The notes under the pieces were generated by a model. The model searched no databases, was not told the DNA's origin, and worked only from the letters and a program-made list of their open reading frames with translations. From Duganella sp. OV510 (GTDB lineage Bacteria > Pseudomonadota > Gammaproteobacteria > Burkholderiales > Burkholderiaceae_D): 64,000 bases of DNA. Positions 23,517 through 30,970 of this stretch are shown here, piece by piece; the first letter of the stretch is position 1, and every line of letters starts with the position of its first letter. The DNA is taken from NCBI RefSeq assembly GCF_900100205.1, contig NZ_FNEQ01000010.1:124001-188000 (forward strand). Reading direction: 5' to 3'. The position numbers were made by a program, and so were the translations under genes.

Positions 23517-25958
23517 TTAGAACTTGTAGTTGGCGCGCGCGTAGTAATAGCCGCCGTTGATGCCGAACGGCGAGAACGTCGGCAACACGTGCACCGCCGC
23601 GTTGTCGCCGGCGGCGCGCTGGTCCGCCAGCAAGGCCGGATTGACGCCATTCGGATAGACGTTGAACAGATTGTTGGCACCCACCGCCACCGACCAGGCA
23701 TTACTGATCTTGTAGCCCACTTCCAGGTCGGTGATGGCCTTGGCCTTGATCTCGGTCAGGTGGTACACCGAGCCATCCTCGCTGCCCCACTCCGACGCCT
23801 TGCCGTAAATCGCCTCGCGCAGGTTGACGGTCCAGTTACCCACCTTCCACAGCGCGCCCAGATTGACGCGCATTTTCGGCGACGCGGTTTCCAGGTCCGA
23901 GATGGCGGTCTTGTCCAGCAGCGTCTGCGGCAGCAGCTGGGCCGGTGCCTGGTTGACCTTGATCACTTCCACCTTGTTGTAGTTGGCGGCGATCGACCAG
24001 TCCACCTTGCCGGCGGCGCCGTAATTGGTGTTAATCGTCGTCACAAACTCCAGGCCCCGGCTACGGGTGTTGACCGCGTTGGAGAAAATGTTGATGCCGG
24101 TCTGGCTGACCGTGCTGTCCAGCACATTGCCGTTGGCCTTGATCGCCGCGATCACTGCCGGCGAATTGGTGCCGCCACCCGAACCATACAGCGCGCCCGA
24201 ACCGACGATGCGGTCGCGGATCTTGATCTGGTAAAGGTCCAGCGTCATCTGCACATTGGTGGCGGGATTCAGCACCACGCCCAGGCTCAGGTTGTTCGAG
24301 CGTTCAGGCTTCAGGCCATCCACCCCGACCAGCCGGGCGCCAGCCGAATTCGGCGCCAGCTGCACAAAGGCCGAGGTCGGGCCGACGTTGGTGGCAGAAT
24401 AGTAGGACTCGGCCAGCGTCGGCGCGCGGAAGCCGTTCGACACCGTGCCGCGCAACGCAAACGCCGGCGAGAAGTCGTAGCGGCTGGTGACCTTGCCGAC
24501 CTTGGCGTTGCCGAAATCGCTGAAGTGCTCATAGCGGCCGGCCAGGTCGACCACCCAGTCCTGCAGCGGGCTGCCGGCGAAGTCGACGTAGGCCGCCCGG
24601 TTGGTGCGGCGATGGCTGCCGGCATCGGTCAGCGAGAAGCCAGGATACGACTGCGAACCTTCCTTGTAGCGCGATGCAGCATCGCCGGCCTGGATCTCAT
24701 ACTTGTCGATGCGGTGCTCGACGCCGCCGGCGATGTTCAGCGGCTTGGCCCAGCCGATGTCGAACTCCTTGCTGGCCTCCAGCGTGGTGGTCAGCTGGCT
24801 GGCGATGAAGGTGCCGGCCTGGAACACGGTTGGCGTGTAACCGGTGTCGTTGAACAGCGAAACGTTGCCCGAGTCCTCGACGCCGATGCGCGACTTGTCG
24901 CGGCCATAGGTGGAGCTGAGGTCGACGTTCCAGCCGGCCAGCTTGTTCTTGACGCCGACCGTCAGCGCCATGTCTTCCTCGCGCATGGTTTCCTTCGGCG
25001 AGAAGCCGGTAGGATAGATCAACGGCAGGCGGCTAGGCAGTCGGTAGTTCTCGAACGCGCGGGCCTCCTTGCGGCCGGCGGTGCCGATCACGTACAACTG
25101 GCCGTCCGGCGAGAAGTCCCAGCCAAAGTTGGCCGCCATCACATTCAGGTGGTACTGCGCATCACCGGAAATATGGTTGACGTGCGGGTAGCCCGGCTCG
25201 CGGAACATGCCAGGATAAGCCGCCATATTTGCCGGATTGATCACGCGCGGGTCAATGCCGCCACGGTCGCTATAGCCGTGGTATTTGGATTCCACGGTCA
25301 GGCTCAGGTAAGCGTCGGCAAACGGCTCGACGCCGACATTCGCCGAGCCGTCCACTGTGCGGCCACCGCCGTCAACATAGCCGCCGCCGCTGACGGTGGC
25401 GCTGCCGCCGCTGTTGTTGGACTTGAGGATGATGTTGACCACACCGGCAATCGCATCCGAACCGTATTGCGCTGCCGCGCCATCTTGCAGCACCTCGATA
25501 TGGTCGATGGCTGACACTGGAATGAAGTTCAGGTCGGCCGCCGCGCCACCCTGGTACGGTCCGCCCAGCACCGCCAGGTTGGAAGTGCCGTGACGGCGCT
25601 TGCCGTTGATCAGCACCAGCGTGTTGTTCGGGCTGAGGCCGCGCAGGCGCGCCGATAGCGTCAGGTTGGCGGTGTCGCCGCCGAAGGCCTGGGCATTAAA
25701 CGACGGCAGGTTCTGCGCCAGCGCCTGGATCAGGTCCGGCTGGCCGGTGCGCTGCAGCGACGCCGAATCCAGCACCTGGATAGGCGAAGCGCTGTTTTCA
25801 ACTTTCAGGCCGCTGGTGCGCGTGCCCGTCACGATCACCGCTCCCGCGTTGGGCGTAACGGCTGCATCGGCTGCTGCGTCGACCTCTTCAGCGTAAACGC
25901 CGAATGCCAGCGTGGACAACACGGCAGCAACGCCGATCTTGAGTGTGGCCTTATGCAT
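23517..25958 (-). CDS. TonB-dependent outer membrane receptor
   Basis: An 813-residue receptor. The signal peptide ends around YAEE. A plug domain follows, with VIVTGTRTSGLKVENSASPIQVLD, the SARLRGLSPNNTLVLINGKRRHG block and IEVLQDGAAAQYGSDAIAGVVNIILK. A 22-stranded barrel ends in YYYARANYKF, with terminal Phe. It imports an unknown ligand using TonB energy. It is the last gene of an operon with an exported amine oxidase, cytochrome c and RidA, which suggests an amine-containing ligand. A strong terminator follows. Confidence 0.92.
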   Translation of the reverse strand: MHKATLKIGVAAVLSTLAFGVYAEEVDAAADAAVTPNAGAVIVTGTRTSGLKVENSASPIQVLDSASLQRTGQPDLIQALAQNLPSFNAQAFGGDTANLTLSARLRGLSPNNTLVLINGKRRHGTSNLAVLGGPYQGGAAADLNFIPVSAIDHIEVLQDGAAAQYGSDAIAGVVNIILKSNNSGGSATVSGGGYVDGGGRTVDGSANVGVEPFADAYLSLTVESKYHGYSDRGGIDPRVINPANMAAYPGMFREPGYPHVNHISGDAQYHLNVMAANFGWDFSPDGQLYVIGTAGRKEARAFENYRLPSRLPLIYPTGFSPKETMREEDMALTVGVKNKLAGWNVDLSSTYGRDKSRIGVEDSGNVSLFNDTGYTPTVFQAGTFIASQLTTTLEASKEFDIGWAKPLNIAGGVEHRIDKYEIQAGDAASRYKEGSQSYPGFSLTDAGSHRRTNRAAYVDFAGSPLQDWVVDLAGRYEHFSDFGNAKVGKVTSRYDFSPAFALRGTVSNGFRAPTLAESYYSATNVGPTSAFVQLAPNSAGARLVGVDGLKPERSNNLSLGVVLNPATNVQMTLDLYQIKIRDRIVGSGALYGSGGGTNSPAVIAAIKANGNVLDSTVSQTGINIFSNAVNTRSRGLEFVTTINTNYGAAGKVDWSIAANYNKVEVIKVNQAPAQLLPQTLLDKTAISDLETASPKMRVNLGALWKVGNWTVNLREAIYGKASEWGSEDGSVYHLTEIKAKAITDLEVGYKISNAWSVAVGANNLFNVYPNGVNPALLADQRAAGDNAAVHVLPTFSPFGINGGYYYARANYKF

Positions 25959-26013
25959 ATTTTAAATCCCCATTTTGAAATGAAAAAACAAAGTAAGACC
26001 TCAACTGACTACA

Positions 26014-26508
26014 TTACTTTTTGGCCGCGACCACCTCGATCTCCACCAGCCAGCCCGGATTGCTCAGCGCCGCCACTTGCACCACCGCGCGTGCCGGCAG
26101 ATTCGGCTGGCTGCCGCCGAAATACTGTGTGTACGCCTCCATGAAGCCCTTGGTGTCGGCCTTGCCACCCTTGGCCGGATCGCCGACCAGGAACACCTGC
26201 ATCTTCACCACGTCCGACATCTCCAGCTTCATGCCCTGCAGGATTTCCTTGATCTTCTTCAGCACCGTTTCCGACTGCGTTTTGGTGTCGCCGAAAGCTT
26301 CGAGCGAATCGGCGGGCGCTTCCTTGTTGACCACCGCCGGCACCTGGCCGCTGATGAAATGGATGGTGGCGGTCGGCGGAATGGTCACCGCCAGCGCGAT
26401 CGGGAAGTCCGAATTGGGAATCTTGTGGCGTACGATGTCGGCTTTCGGCGCGGCGGACGCACCACCGAAGGCGGCGCACATCAACAGGGCTGCGACTGTT
26501 TTTTTCAT
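26014..26508 (-). CDS. Exported RidA-family imine/enamine deaminase
   Basis: A 164-residue RidA/YjgF protein that, unusually, carries a signal peptide (MKKTVAALLMCAAFGGASA). The mature part has the chorismate-mutase-like fold, with FISGQVP, VVKMQVFLVGD and the closing NLPARAVVQVAAL. R140 corresponds to the catalytic arginine that orients water onto imines in active RidA proteins. A periplasmic location next to an exported amine oxidase suggests that it hydrolyses the oxidase's imine product to carbonyl and ammonia. The cytochrome c gene ends 11 bases upstream and the TonB receptor starts 55 bases downstream. Confidence 0.85.
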   Translation of the reverse strand: MKKTVAALLMCAAFGGASAAPKADIVRHKIPNSDFPIALAVTIPPTATIHFISGQVPAVVNKEAPADSLEAFGDTKTQSETVLKKIKEILQGMKLEMSDVVKMQVFLVGDPAKGGKADTKGFMEAYTQYFGGSQPNLPARAVVQVAALSNPGWLVEIEVVAAKK

Positions 26509-26519
26509 TGCTATCTCTC

Positions 26520-26987
26520 TCAGTGTTTGTTGGACATCACGGTGTTACCAAACGCTTCCACGCCCAGTGCGGTGCGCAGCGTGCCGACATCGGCCTCGCT
26601 CAGGCCATCGGCTTTATTGCCCCAGCTGCTGCGCACAAAAGTCAGCACGGTGGCGATCTCGCGGTCGCTGAGCGACTCGCTGAAATCCGGCATGCCGCCG
26701 CGCCCCTTCAGCAGTACGGCCGCCACTTCGCTGCCCTGGCCCTGGACGAATTTGCTGTTGGCCAGCGCCGGGAAAGCGCCTGGAATCCCCTTGCCGCTCT
26801 GCTGATGGCAGGCCGCGCAGTTCTTCAGGAACAGCGACTTGCCGTCGCCGCCGGCAGCATCCTGCGCGTGCAGCGGCGCGCTGGCCGCCGCCAGCAGCAG
26901 CGTCAACGCACCAACGCGTGCTGCCTGGCGCCACGCGCGGCCTGTGCGGCGTGCGCGGCTGAAGGCCTTGATCGTCGCATCGCTCAT
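26520..26987 (-). CDS. Periplasmic class I c-type cytochrome
   Basis: A 155-residue monohaem cytochrome. A hydrophobic export segment (VGALTLLLAAASAPLHAQ) follows a basic N-region. The haem motif is CAACH at residues 57-61, and the sixth ligand is probably M99 in GRGGMPDF. Its ATG overlaps the stop of the amine oxidase gene (ATGA). The coupling suggests that it is the electron acceptor of the flavin enzyme and passes electrons to the respiratory chain, as known for the cytochrome c partner of nicotine oxidoreductase NicA2. Confidence 0.9.
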   Translation of the reverse strand: MSDATIKAFSRARRTGRAWRQAARVGALTLLLAAASAPLHAQDAAGGDGKSLFLKNCAACHQQSGKGIPGAFPALANSKFVQGQGSEVAAVLLKGRGGMPDFSESLSDREIATVLTFVRSSWGNKADGLSEADVGTLRTALGVEAFGNTVMSNKH

Positions 26988-28585
26988 GCACTGGCCCTTT
27001 CATGGATCCTGGCGATCTGCTGCCAGGCCGATTCAATGGCGCCGGCCTGCCAGCCGGTCAGGTAGCTCAAGTGTTCGCCGGCCAGCAGGATGCGGCCCTC
27101 GCCCTCCACCAGCGTCGGATAGGCGGCGGCGCGGGTCTTCTCGGTCCACTCGGCCCAGCCGCCCAGGTTGTACTGCACGCGGTGCCAGGCCACCGAGAAC
27201 GCCGACTCGAAGCTCTCGGTGTATTGCGGGAAGATCTTCTGGCCTGCCGCCAGCGCAAACTCGGCGCGCTCCCTGGGCGACAAGGCGCTGATCTCGATCG
27301 CCTGCGTCTGGTACTGGTAATAGCCGAGCAGCACACCCTTCTTTTTCTGGAAGCCGTAGGACGGCATGGAGATGGTGTTGATGGCTTTCAGGTCAGTCAT
27401 GTTATGACCGCCGTAGATGTGGTCATCCTCTTCCCAGAAGCGGCGCTTCATCTGCAGGCCGATCTTGCCGACCGGCGCATACGCGACGGTGGCGACAGCC
27501 TTCTTGAACTTGTCCGAGAAATCGGTATCGATCTGCCGCAGCACCGACAGCGGGATGGTGCACAGGCAGAAGTCGGCGCTGATCGAGCCGCCCTTGCCAG
27601 TGCCGGTGTCCTTGAAGGTGACAGTGACGCCCTTGTCGTTCTGGCGCAGCGTCTGCACCTCTGCCTTGTAGCGGATATGCCTGCCGACGCGCTTCTCAAA
27701 CGCCTTGGGGATGGCGTCCATGCCGCCGACCGGCTGGAACATGGTGGCCTGCATCGGGAAGTCATGCACGGCGCTGTAGACATTCGCCAGCTTCGACGCC
27801 AGCAAGTCCTTGAAGCCCAGCGGATCGGACGGCGTGCCGGGATTCAGGCCGGCGCCAGGGTTGACCGCCCAGCCACGTCCGCTGCGGCCCTTGTATTGCA
27901 GGTCGCCGGCCGACAGCGCGCCTTCATGCTGCAGGTAGTCCAGCAGCAGGCGCTGGTCGTCCGCAGTCAGTTCCTGGTCCAGCGCATGGTTCTTGATGGA
28001 CTTGGCCAGCAGCTCGGACACATTGCCGCGCATGTCGGCCTTCAGCTCCTTGATGCGCACGCGCTTGCCGGCCAGCGGCCCGGCGTTTTCGGAATAGGCG
28101 TAGGCGTGATCGTTCTCGTTGATCATCACCTCCAGCGGCACCTCGAACAGTTTAGTGTAGTGCAGCGTCGACTGGTGATGCAGCGGAATGCGCCACGGGC
28201 CGTGATTGATGTAGTGGCCTTCGTCGAAGCCGCAGGTCTGCTTCTCGCCACCCAGCTCGGTCAGGCTGAAACCCTTGCGCGCCGTCTGGCAGCGGCCGCC
28301 GGCAAAGGCGCGCGCTTCCAGGATCTGCACCTTGTAGCCCAGCTTCTCCAGTTCATAGGCGGCGGTCAGGCCGGCCAGGCCGGCGCCCAGTATCAGCACC
28401 TTCTTGCCCTTGCCGCTGCCGCTCAGCACCGGCGGTGCCGAGGCGGTCGAGGCAATGCCCATGCCCCAGGCACTCATGGTATTCAACAGCAAGCCGGTGC
28501 CGCCAACAGCAGCGGCACGATACAGGAAATCCCTCCTTGTAAATGAGCTAAACGATTTAAATGGTTTTACCGTTTTACTATCCAT
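26984..28585 (-). CDS. Tat-exported FAD-dependent amine oxidase
   Basis: A 533-residue flavin monoamine oxidase-like protein. The twin-arginine signal is clear: FTRRDFLYRAAA at residues 15-26, then a hydrophobic stretch. The FAD-binding motif is ILGAGLAGL (65-73) with E90 closing the fold, followed by the GGRC motif. The C-terminal flavin block is ILLAGEHLSYLTGWQAGAIESAW, as in monoamine and amino-acid oxidases. It should oxidise a primary or secondary amine to an imine in the periplasm. It is the first gene of the operon (GAGGAAA before the ATG), overlapping the cytochrome c gene. Confidence 0.88.
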   Translation of the reverse strand: MDSKTVKPFKSFSSFTRRDFLYRAAAVGGTGLLLNTMSAWGMGIASTASAPPVLSGSGKGKKVLILGAGLAGLTAAYELEKLGYKVQILEARAFAGGRCQTARKGFSLTELGGEKQTCGFDEGHYINHGPWRIPLHHQSTLHYTKLFEVPLEVMINENDHAYAYSENAGPLAGKRVRIKELKADMRGNVSELLAKSIKNHALDQELTADDQRLLLDYLQHEGALSAGDLQYKGRSGRGWAVNPGAGLNPGTPSDPLGFKDLLASKLANVYSAVHDFPMQATMFQPVGGMDAIPKAFEKRVGRHIRYKAEVQTLRQNDKGVTVTFKDTGTGKGGSISADFCLCTIPLSVLRQIDTDFSDKFKKAVATVAYAPVGKIGLQMKRRFWEEDDHIYGGHNMTDLKAINTISMPSYGFQKKKGVLLGYYQYQTQAIEISALSPRERAEFALAAGQKIFPQYTESFESAFSVAWHRVQYNLGGWAEWTEKTRAAAYPTLVEGEGRILLAGEHLSYLTGWQAGAIESAWQQIARIHERASA

Positions 28586-28799
28586 CTGCTTTCCTCACCA
28601 GTCTGCCGAATAACTCCTGTTTAGCAAGCGGCGTGCCACAAATAGACAAAAAATAAACACTTTTCGTCACGCACGTGATTTACGTAGAAATGGAATAAAC
28701 GATATAAAACAATGTTTGTTCGAACAGGGGAAAAAGCTTGTCTATACACGTCGCCACACGGCGGCGCCGACAAACTTTATTAATTGACCTGGCGCGGAC
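28586..28799. other. AT-rich intergenic stretch, promoter of amine oxidase operon
   Basis: About 214 bases, clearly more AT-rich than the surroundings, between the amine oxidase start and the terminator of the TnsB-like gene. It contains no ORF of note. TGTC or GACA occurs four times (near 28650, 28740, 28769 and 28796), and a 10-bp palindrome TGTTCGAACA lies at 28717-28726. It must hold the promoter of the minus-strand operon, but no convincing -35/-10 pair was identified. Confidence 0.5.
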
Positions 28800-28834
28800 A
28801 AAAAAAATGCGCCGCACCGTAACGATGCAGCGCA
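28800..28834 (-). terminator. Rho-independent terminator of the TnsB-like gene
   Basis: TGCGCCGCA (28808-28816) and TGCAGCGCA (28826-28834) pair over nine positions with one G-U. On the minus strand the stem is followed by eight T residues (A8 at 28800-28807). It begins 18 bases beyond the transposase stop. Confidence 0.88.
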
Positions 28835-28852
28835 CAAAGGTGGAACGTGGGT

Positions 28853-30619
28853 TTACGCGACGAAGCTGGCGTAGCTCTGCGTAGTACCACGCAGCGGCGC
28901 CATGGATGGCGCCACCAGCTGGCAGGGATGGAATTGCGTCGGTGCGGCCGGATCCAGCAAATATACGGTTTCCATGCAAGCCGGGTCATAGGCCAGCTTG
29001 ACGTTCCAGCCGCCGCGCAGGCGCGCCCGTTCATACCAGCGCTCATTGATGGCGCGCGCACAGGTATACACGCTGTCGTGCAGTAGGATGCCGTCGGCGG
29101 TGACGCTGGCTTGCGCCACCGGCATCAGGGTGCAGCGGATCAGGTGCTCCGGATAGATCTTCAGGCCGCCGCCGCGATGCTGCACACCCCAGTCCCACAG
29201 GCGGCGCGGCGTGGCGCCGTCCGCCCGCGCCAGCGCCTGGCGGTTGTTGTAGTACAGGATGCAGTCGATGACGATGCGGGTGAACTGGTCAACATCCATC
29301 ACGCCGTCCAGCCGGCACGGCGCGCCCGGCGCGGCAGGCGGCAGCAGGCGGAAGCGCTTCTCCAGTACCGCGCGCCAGTCTGACGGTCCTTCGTCCACCG
29401 CCAGGCAGCGCAGGTTGAAGTTGTTCAGCAGCGCGTCGCCGCTCCAGCCCAGCGTCAGCGCGGTGTTGGCAAACAGCGTCTCCGGCAGATGGCGGCACGG
29501 CCACTGTTCCGCTTCGATGTCACGGCCGAACTGGTGGCTGTAGCGCACCTTGTCGGCGCAGCAGTGCGCCAGCGCCAGCATGGCGTGCGGCCATTGCGGC
29601 TCGCCCATGGCGATATACACGCCGCACACCATGCGGCTGAAGCTGTCCGTGACCAGATACACCAATGGCCTGCCGACGCTCTGACTGCGGTCGGAACGCG
29701 ACACCAGCTGCACCTCGGCGCGCACCGCATCCAGGTAGAAGCCGGCGCCGGGCCGGCCCGGCGGCAGCGCCATCAGGTTCAACGCCGGCTGCATGGCCTG
29801 CGGCGCGGCGTTGTCGGCGAATGTGGCCGACAGCTGGCGGCGTGCTACCTCCGGCGGCCGGTCGTCGTCATGGTCAAGCCAATAGTTGAACTGGCCGAAG
29901 CTTGGCACCTCCCTGGCCGCGCCGTCCGGCGCAACGTGCACGCGGCCGGCGTCGTCAATGTGGCGCCCGACAAAGAAGTCGTCCAGCATCGCCTGATAGG
30001 CGCCCAGCCGCGAGAAGCGGTCATGGGCGGCAGCGTAGCGCGCGGTCGCCACGCGGAAGGTGCGGCGGATTTCCTCGTCCGCGTTCAGGCCGGGGCCGGC
30101 GTCGGCATTGTTCTTGCGCGGCCGGCCGCGCTTGACGCCCACCGATGACTGCCGCACCTTGCCACGTCCACCCGAGTTGCCATAGTCCGGCAGCAGCGCG
30201 TTGGGCGTCTGCCCGCGCTGCCAGTAGCGGCGCAGGTAGCGGTAGATGGTGGGATGCGACACGCCATGTTCAGCGATGGCCTGGGCGATCAGCTGGCCAC
30301 GCTGGCGCGCCTCGTAGATGGCCGGCTCGTGCGCCACCAGCGGCGCGATGATCTGCCAGGCGCGCGCGCGCAGTTGCAGGTGCTTGGGCGGCAGCAGCTC
30401 CTGGCTGACCACCATCAGATAAGGATCGGCCGGCAGCACGCTGGCGTGGCCGGCCAGGATATCGGCGTGCAGCGCCGATAGCTGGATCATCTCGACTTCC
30501 GCCGACAGCGCCGCCACGTCGAAGACATAGGCGTGGCTTTGCCCGGGGGCGATCCACAGGATGCGGACGGTGCGCGGCGACGGATGCGTATAGTGCAGCA
30601 GGTCGTTCCGCAGCAGCAT
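28853..30619 (-). CDS. Orphan TnsB/Mu-type DDE transposase, catalytic Asp replaced
   Basis: A 588-residue protein starting at ATG 30619 with GGGAG five bases upstream. Residues about 107-155 hold a helix-turn-helix (IAQAIAEHGVSHPTIYRYLR), and an AT-hook-like KRGRPRK is at 163-169. The integrase core shows FYLDAVRAEVQLV (D297), GRPLVYLVTDSFSRM, CRHLPETLFANTALTLGW and DWRAVLEKRFRL (E420). In active TnsB-like enzymes the third of these reads like LLADRGE; here the second catalytic Asp is N385 and the DRGE motif is lost. A catalytically dead or domesticated protein is inferred. No TnsA, TnsC or clear terminal repeats were found nearby. It overlaps the upstream 45-residue ORF by one base. Confidence 0.75.
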   Translation of the reverse strand: MLLRNDLLHYTHPSPRTVRILWIAPGQSHAYVFDVAALSAEVEMIQLSALHADILAGHASVLPADPYLMVVSQELLPPKHLQLRARAWQIIAPLVAHEPAIYEARQRGQLIAQAIAEHGVSHPTIYRYLRRYWQRGQTPNALLPDYGNSGGRGKVRQSSVGVKRGRPRKNNADAGPGLNADEEIRRTFRVATARYAAAHDRFSRLGAYQAMLDDFFVGRHIDDAGRVHVAPDGAAREVPSFGQFNYWLDHDDDRPPEVARRQLSATFADNAAPQAMQPALNLMALPPGRPGAGFYLDAVRAEVQLVSRSDRSQSVGRPLVYLVTDSFSRMVCGVYIAMGEPQWPHAMLALAHCCADKVRYSHQFGRDIEAEQWPCRHLPETLFANTALTLGWSGDALLNNFNLRCLAVDEGPSDWRAVLEKRFRLLPPAAPGAPCRLDGVMDVDQFTRIVIDCILYYNNRQALARADGATPRRLWDWGVQHRGGGLKIYPEHLIRCTLMPVAQASVTADGILLHDSVYTCARAINERWYERARLRGGWNVKLAYDPACMETVYLLDPAAPTQFHPCQLVAPSMAPLRGTTQSYASFVA

Positions 30620-30756
30620 CAGCGCTCCCGGTGATGCATGCGGAAAGGCCGCGTATCGACATAGATCGAATGCAGCCCACCATAATTCGACTCGCGCAGC
30701 AGTTGCGGCTTGAGCGAATCGACAAAACTTCCCCACAGCTTCCTGAATGATGTCAT
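30619..30756 (-). CDS. Small ORF coupled to the TnsB-like gene
   Basis: A 45-residue ORF (MTSFRKLWGSFVDSLKPQLL, then a C-terminal VDTRPFRMHHRER) whose TGA overlaps the transposase ATG as TGATG. GGGAG stands seven bases before its ATG, and a second in-frame ATG at 30762 is too close to that site. A promoter-like TTGCAT-N17-TGATAA lies upstream. It is strongly basic at its end and has no signal peptide or membrane segment. I do not recognise a family. Overlap and spacing suggest translational coupling to the transposase. Confidence 0.5.
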   Translation of the reverse strand: MTSFRKLWGSFVDSLKPQLLRESNYGGLHSIYVDTRPFRMHHRER

Positions 30757-30789
30757 GGCCATGCTCCCACGCAAAACGTCTCCAGGTTG

Positions 30790-30812
30790 AGGCGCTGTGC
30801 TCAGCGCCTTTT
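30790..30812 (+). terminator. Terminator-like hairpin on plus strand without upstream plus gene
   Basis: AGGCGCTG (30790-30797), TGCT loop and CAGCGCCT (30802-30809), with four T (30809-30812) counting the last stem base, look like an intrinsic terminator for plus-strand transcription. The nearest plus-strand gene upstream ends far away, at 22008. It lies where transcription of the minus-strand small ORF should begin. Confidence 0.5.
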
Positions 30813-30839
30813 ATCACGATTGTGCTATCACATATGCAA
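30811..30839 (-). promoter_or_regulatory. Promoter for small ORF/TnsB-like gene
   Basis: On the minus strand TTGCAT (30839-30834) and TGATAA (30816-30811) are separated by 17 bp. The expected start is near 30804, giving a leader of about 48 bases to the small ORF at 30756. Confidence 0.45.
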
Positions 30840-30940
30840 TAAGCGGGCCAGCCGCCCCCTCCTATGAAAAAGCCGCCGACTGGCAATTGGCAAGCCTTCT
30901 TTTGGTGCAGCGCAGCACCGACCAGCACCAGCGTGGGGAT

Positions 30941-30965
30941 AAAAAAAGGAGCCTTGCGGCCCCTT
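30941..30965 (-). terminator. Rho-independent terminator of DEAD-box helicase gene
   Basis: On the minus strand AAGGGGCC-GCAA-GGCTCCTT forms an 8-bp stem (one G-U) with a GNRA tetraloop, followed by a run of T (A7 at 30941-30947 on the plus strand). It starts six bases beyond the helicase stop. Confidence 0.88.
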
Positions 30966-30970
30966 GGTGA

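Noticed and set aside
22611..25514. Plus-strand ORF of 967 codons opposite the hydrolase and TonB receptor
   Set aside because: Shadow of two genes with convincing domains; it runs through a terminator and the space between genes.
28717..28726. TGTTCGAACA palindrome as an SOS (LexA) box
   Set aside because: It lacks the CTGT-N8-ACAG geometry of betaproteobacterial LexA sites.
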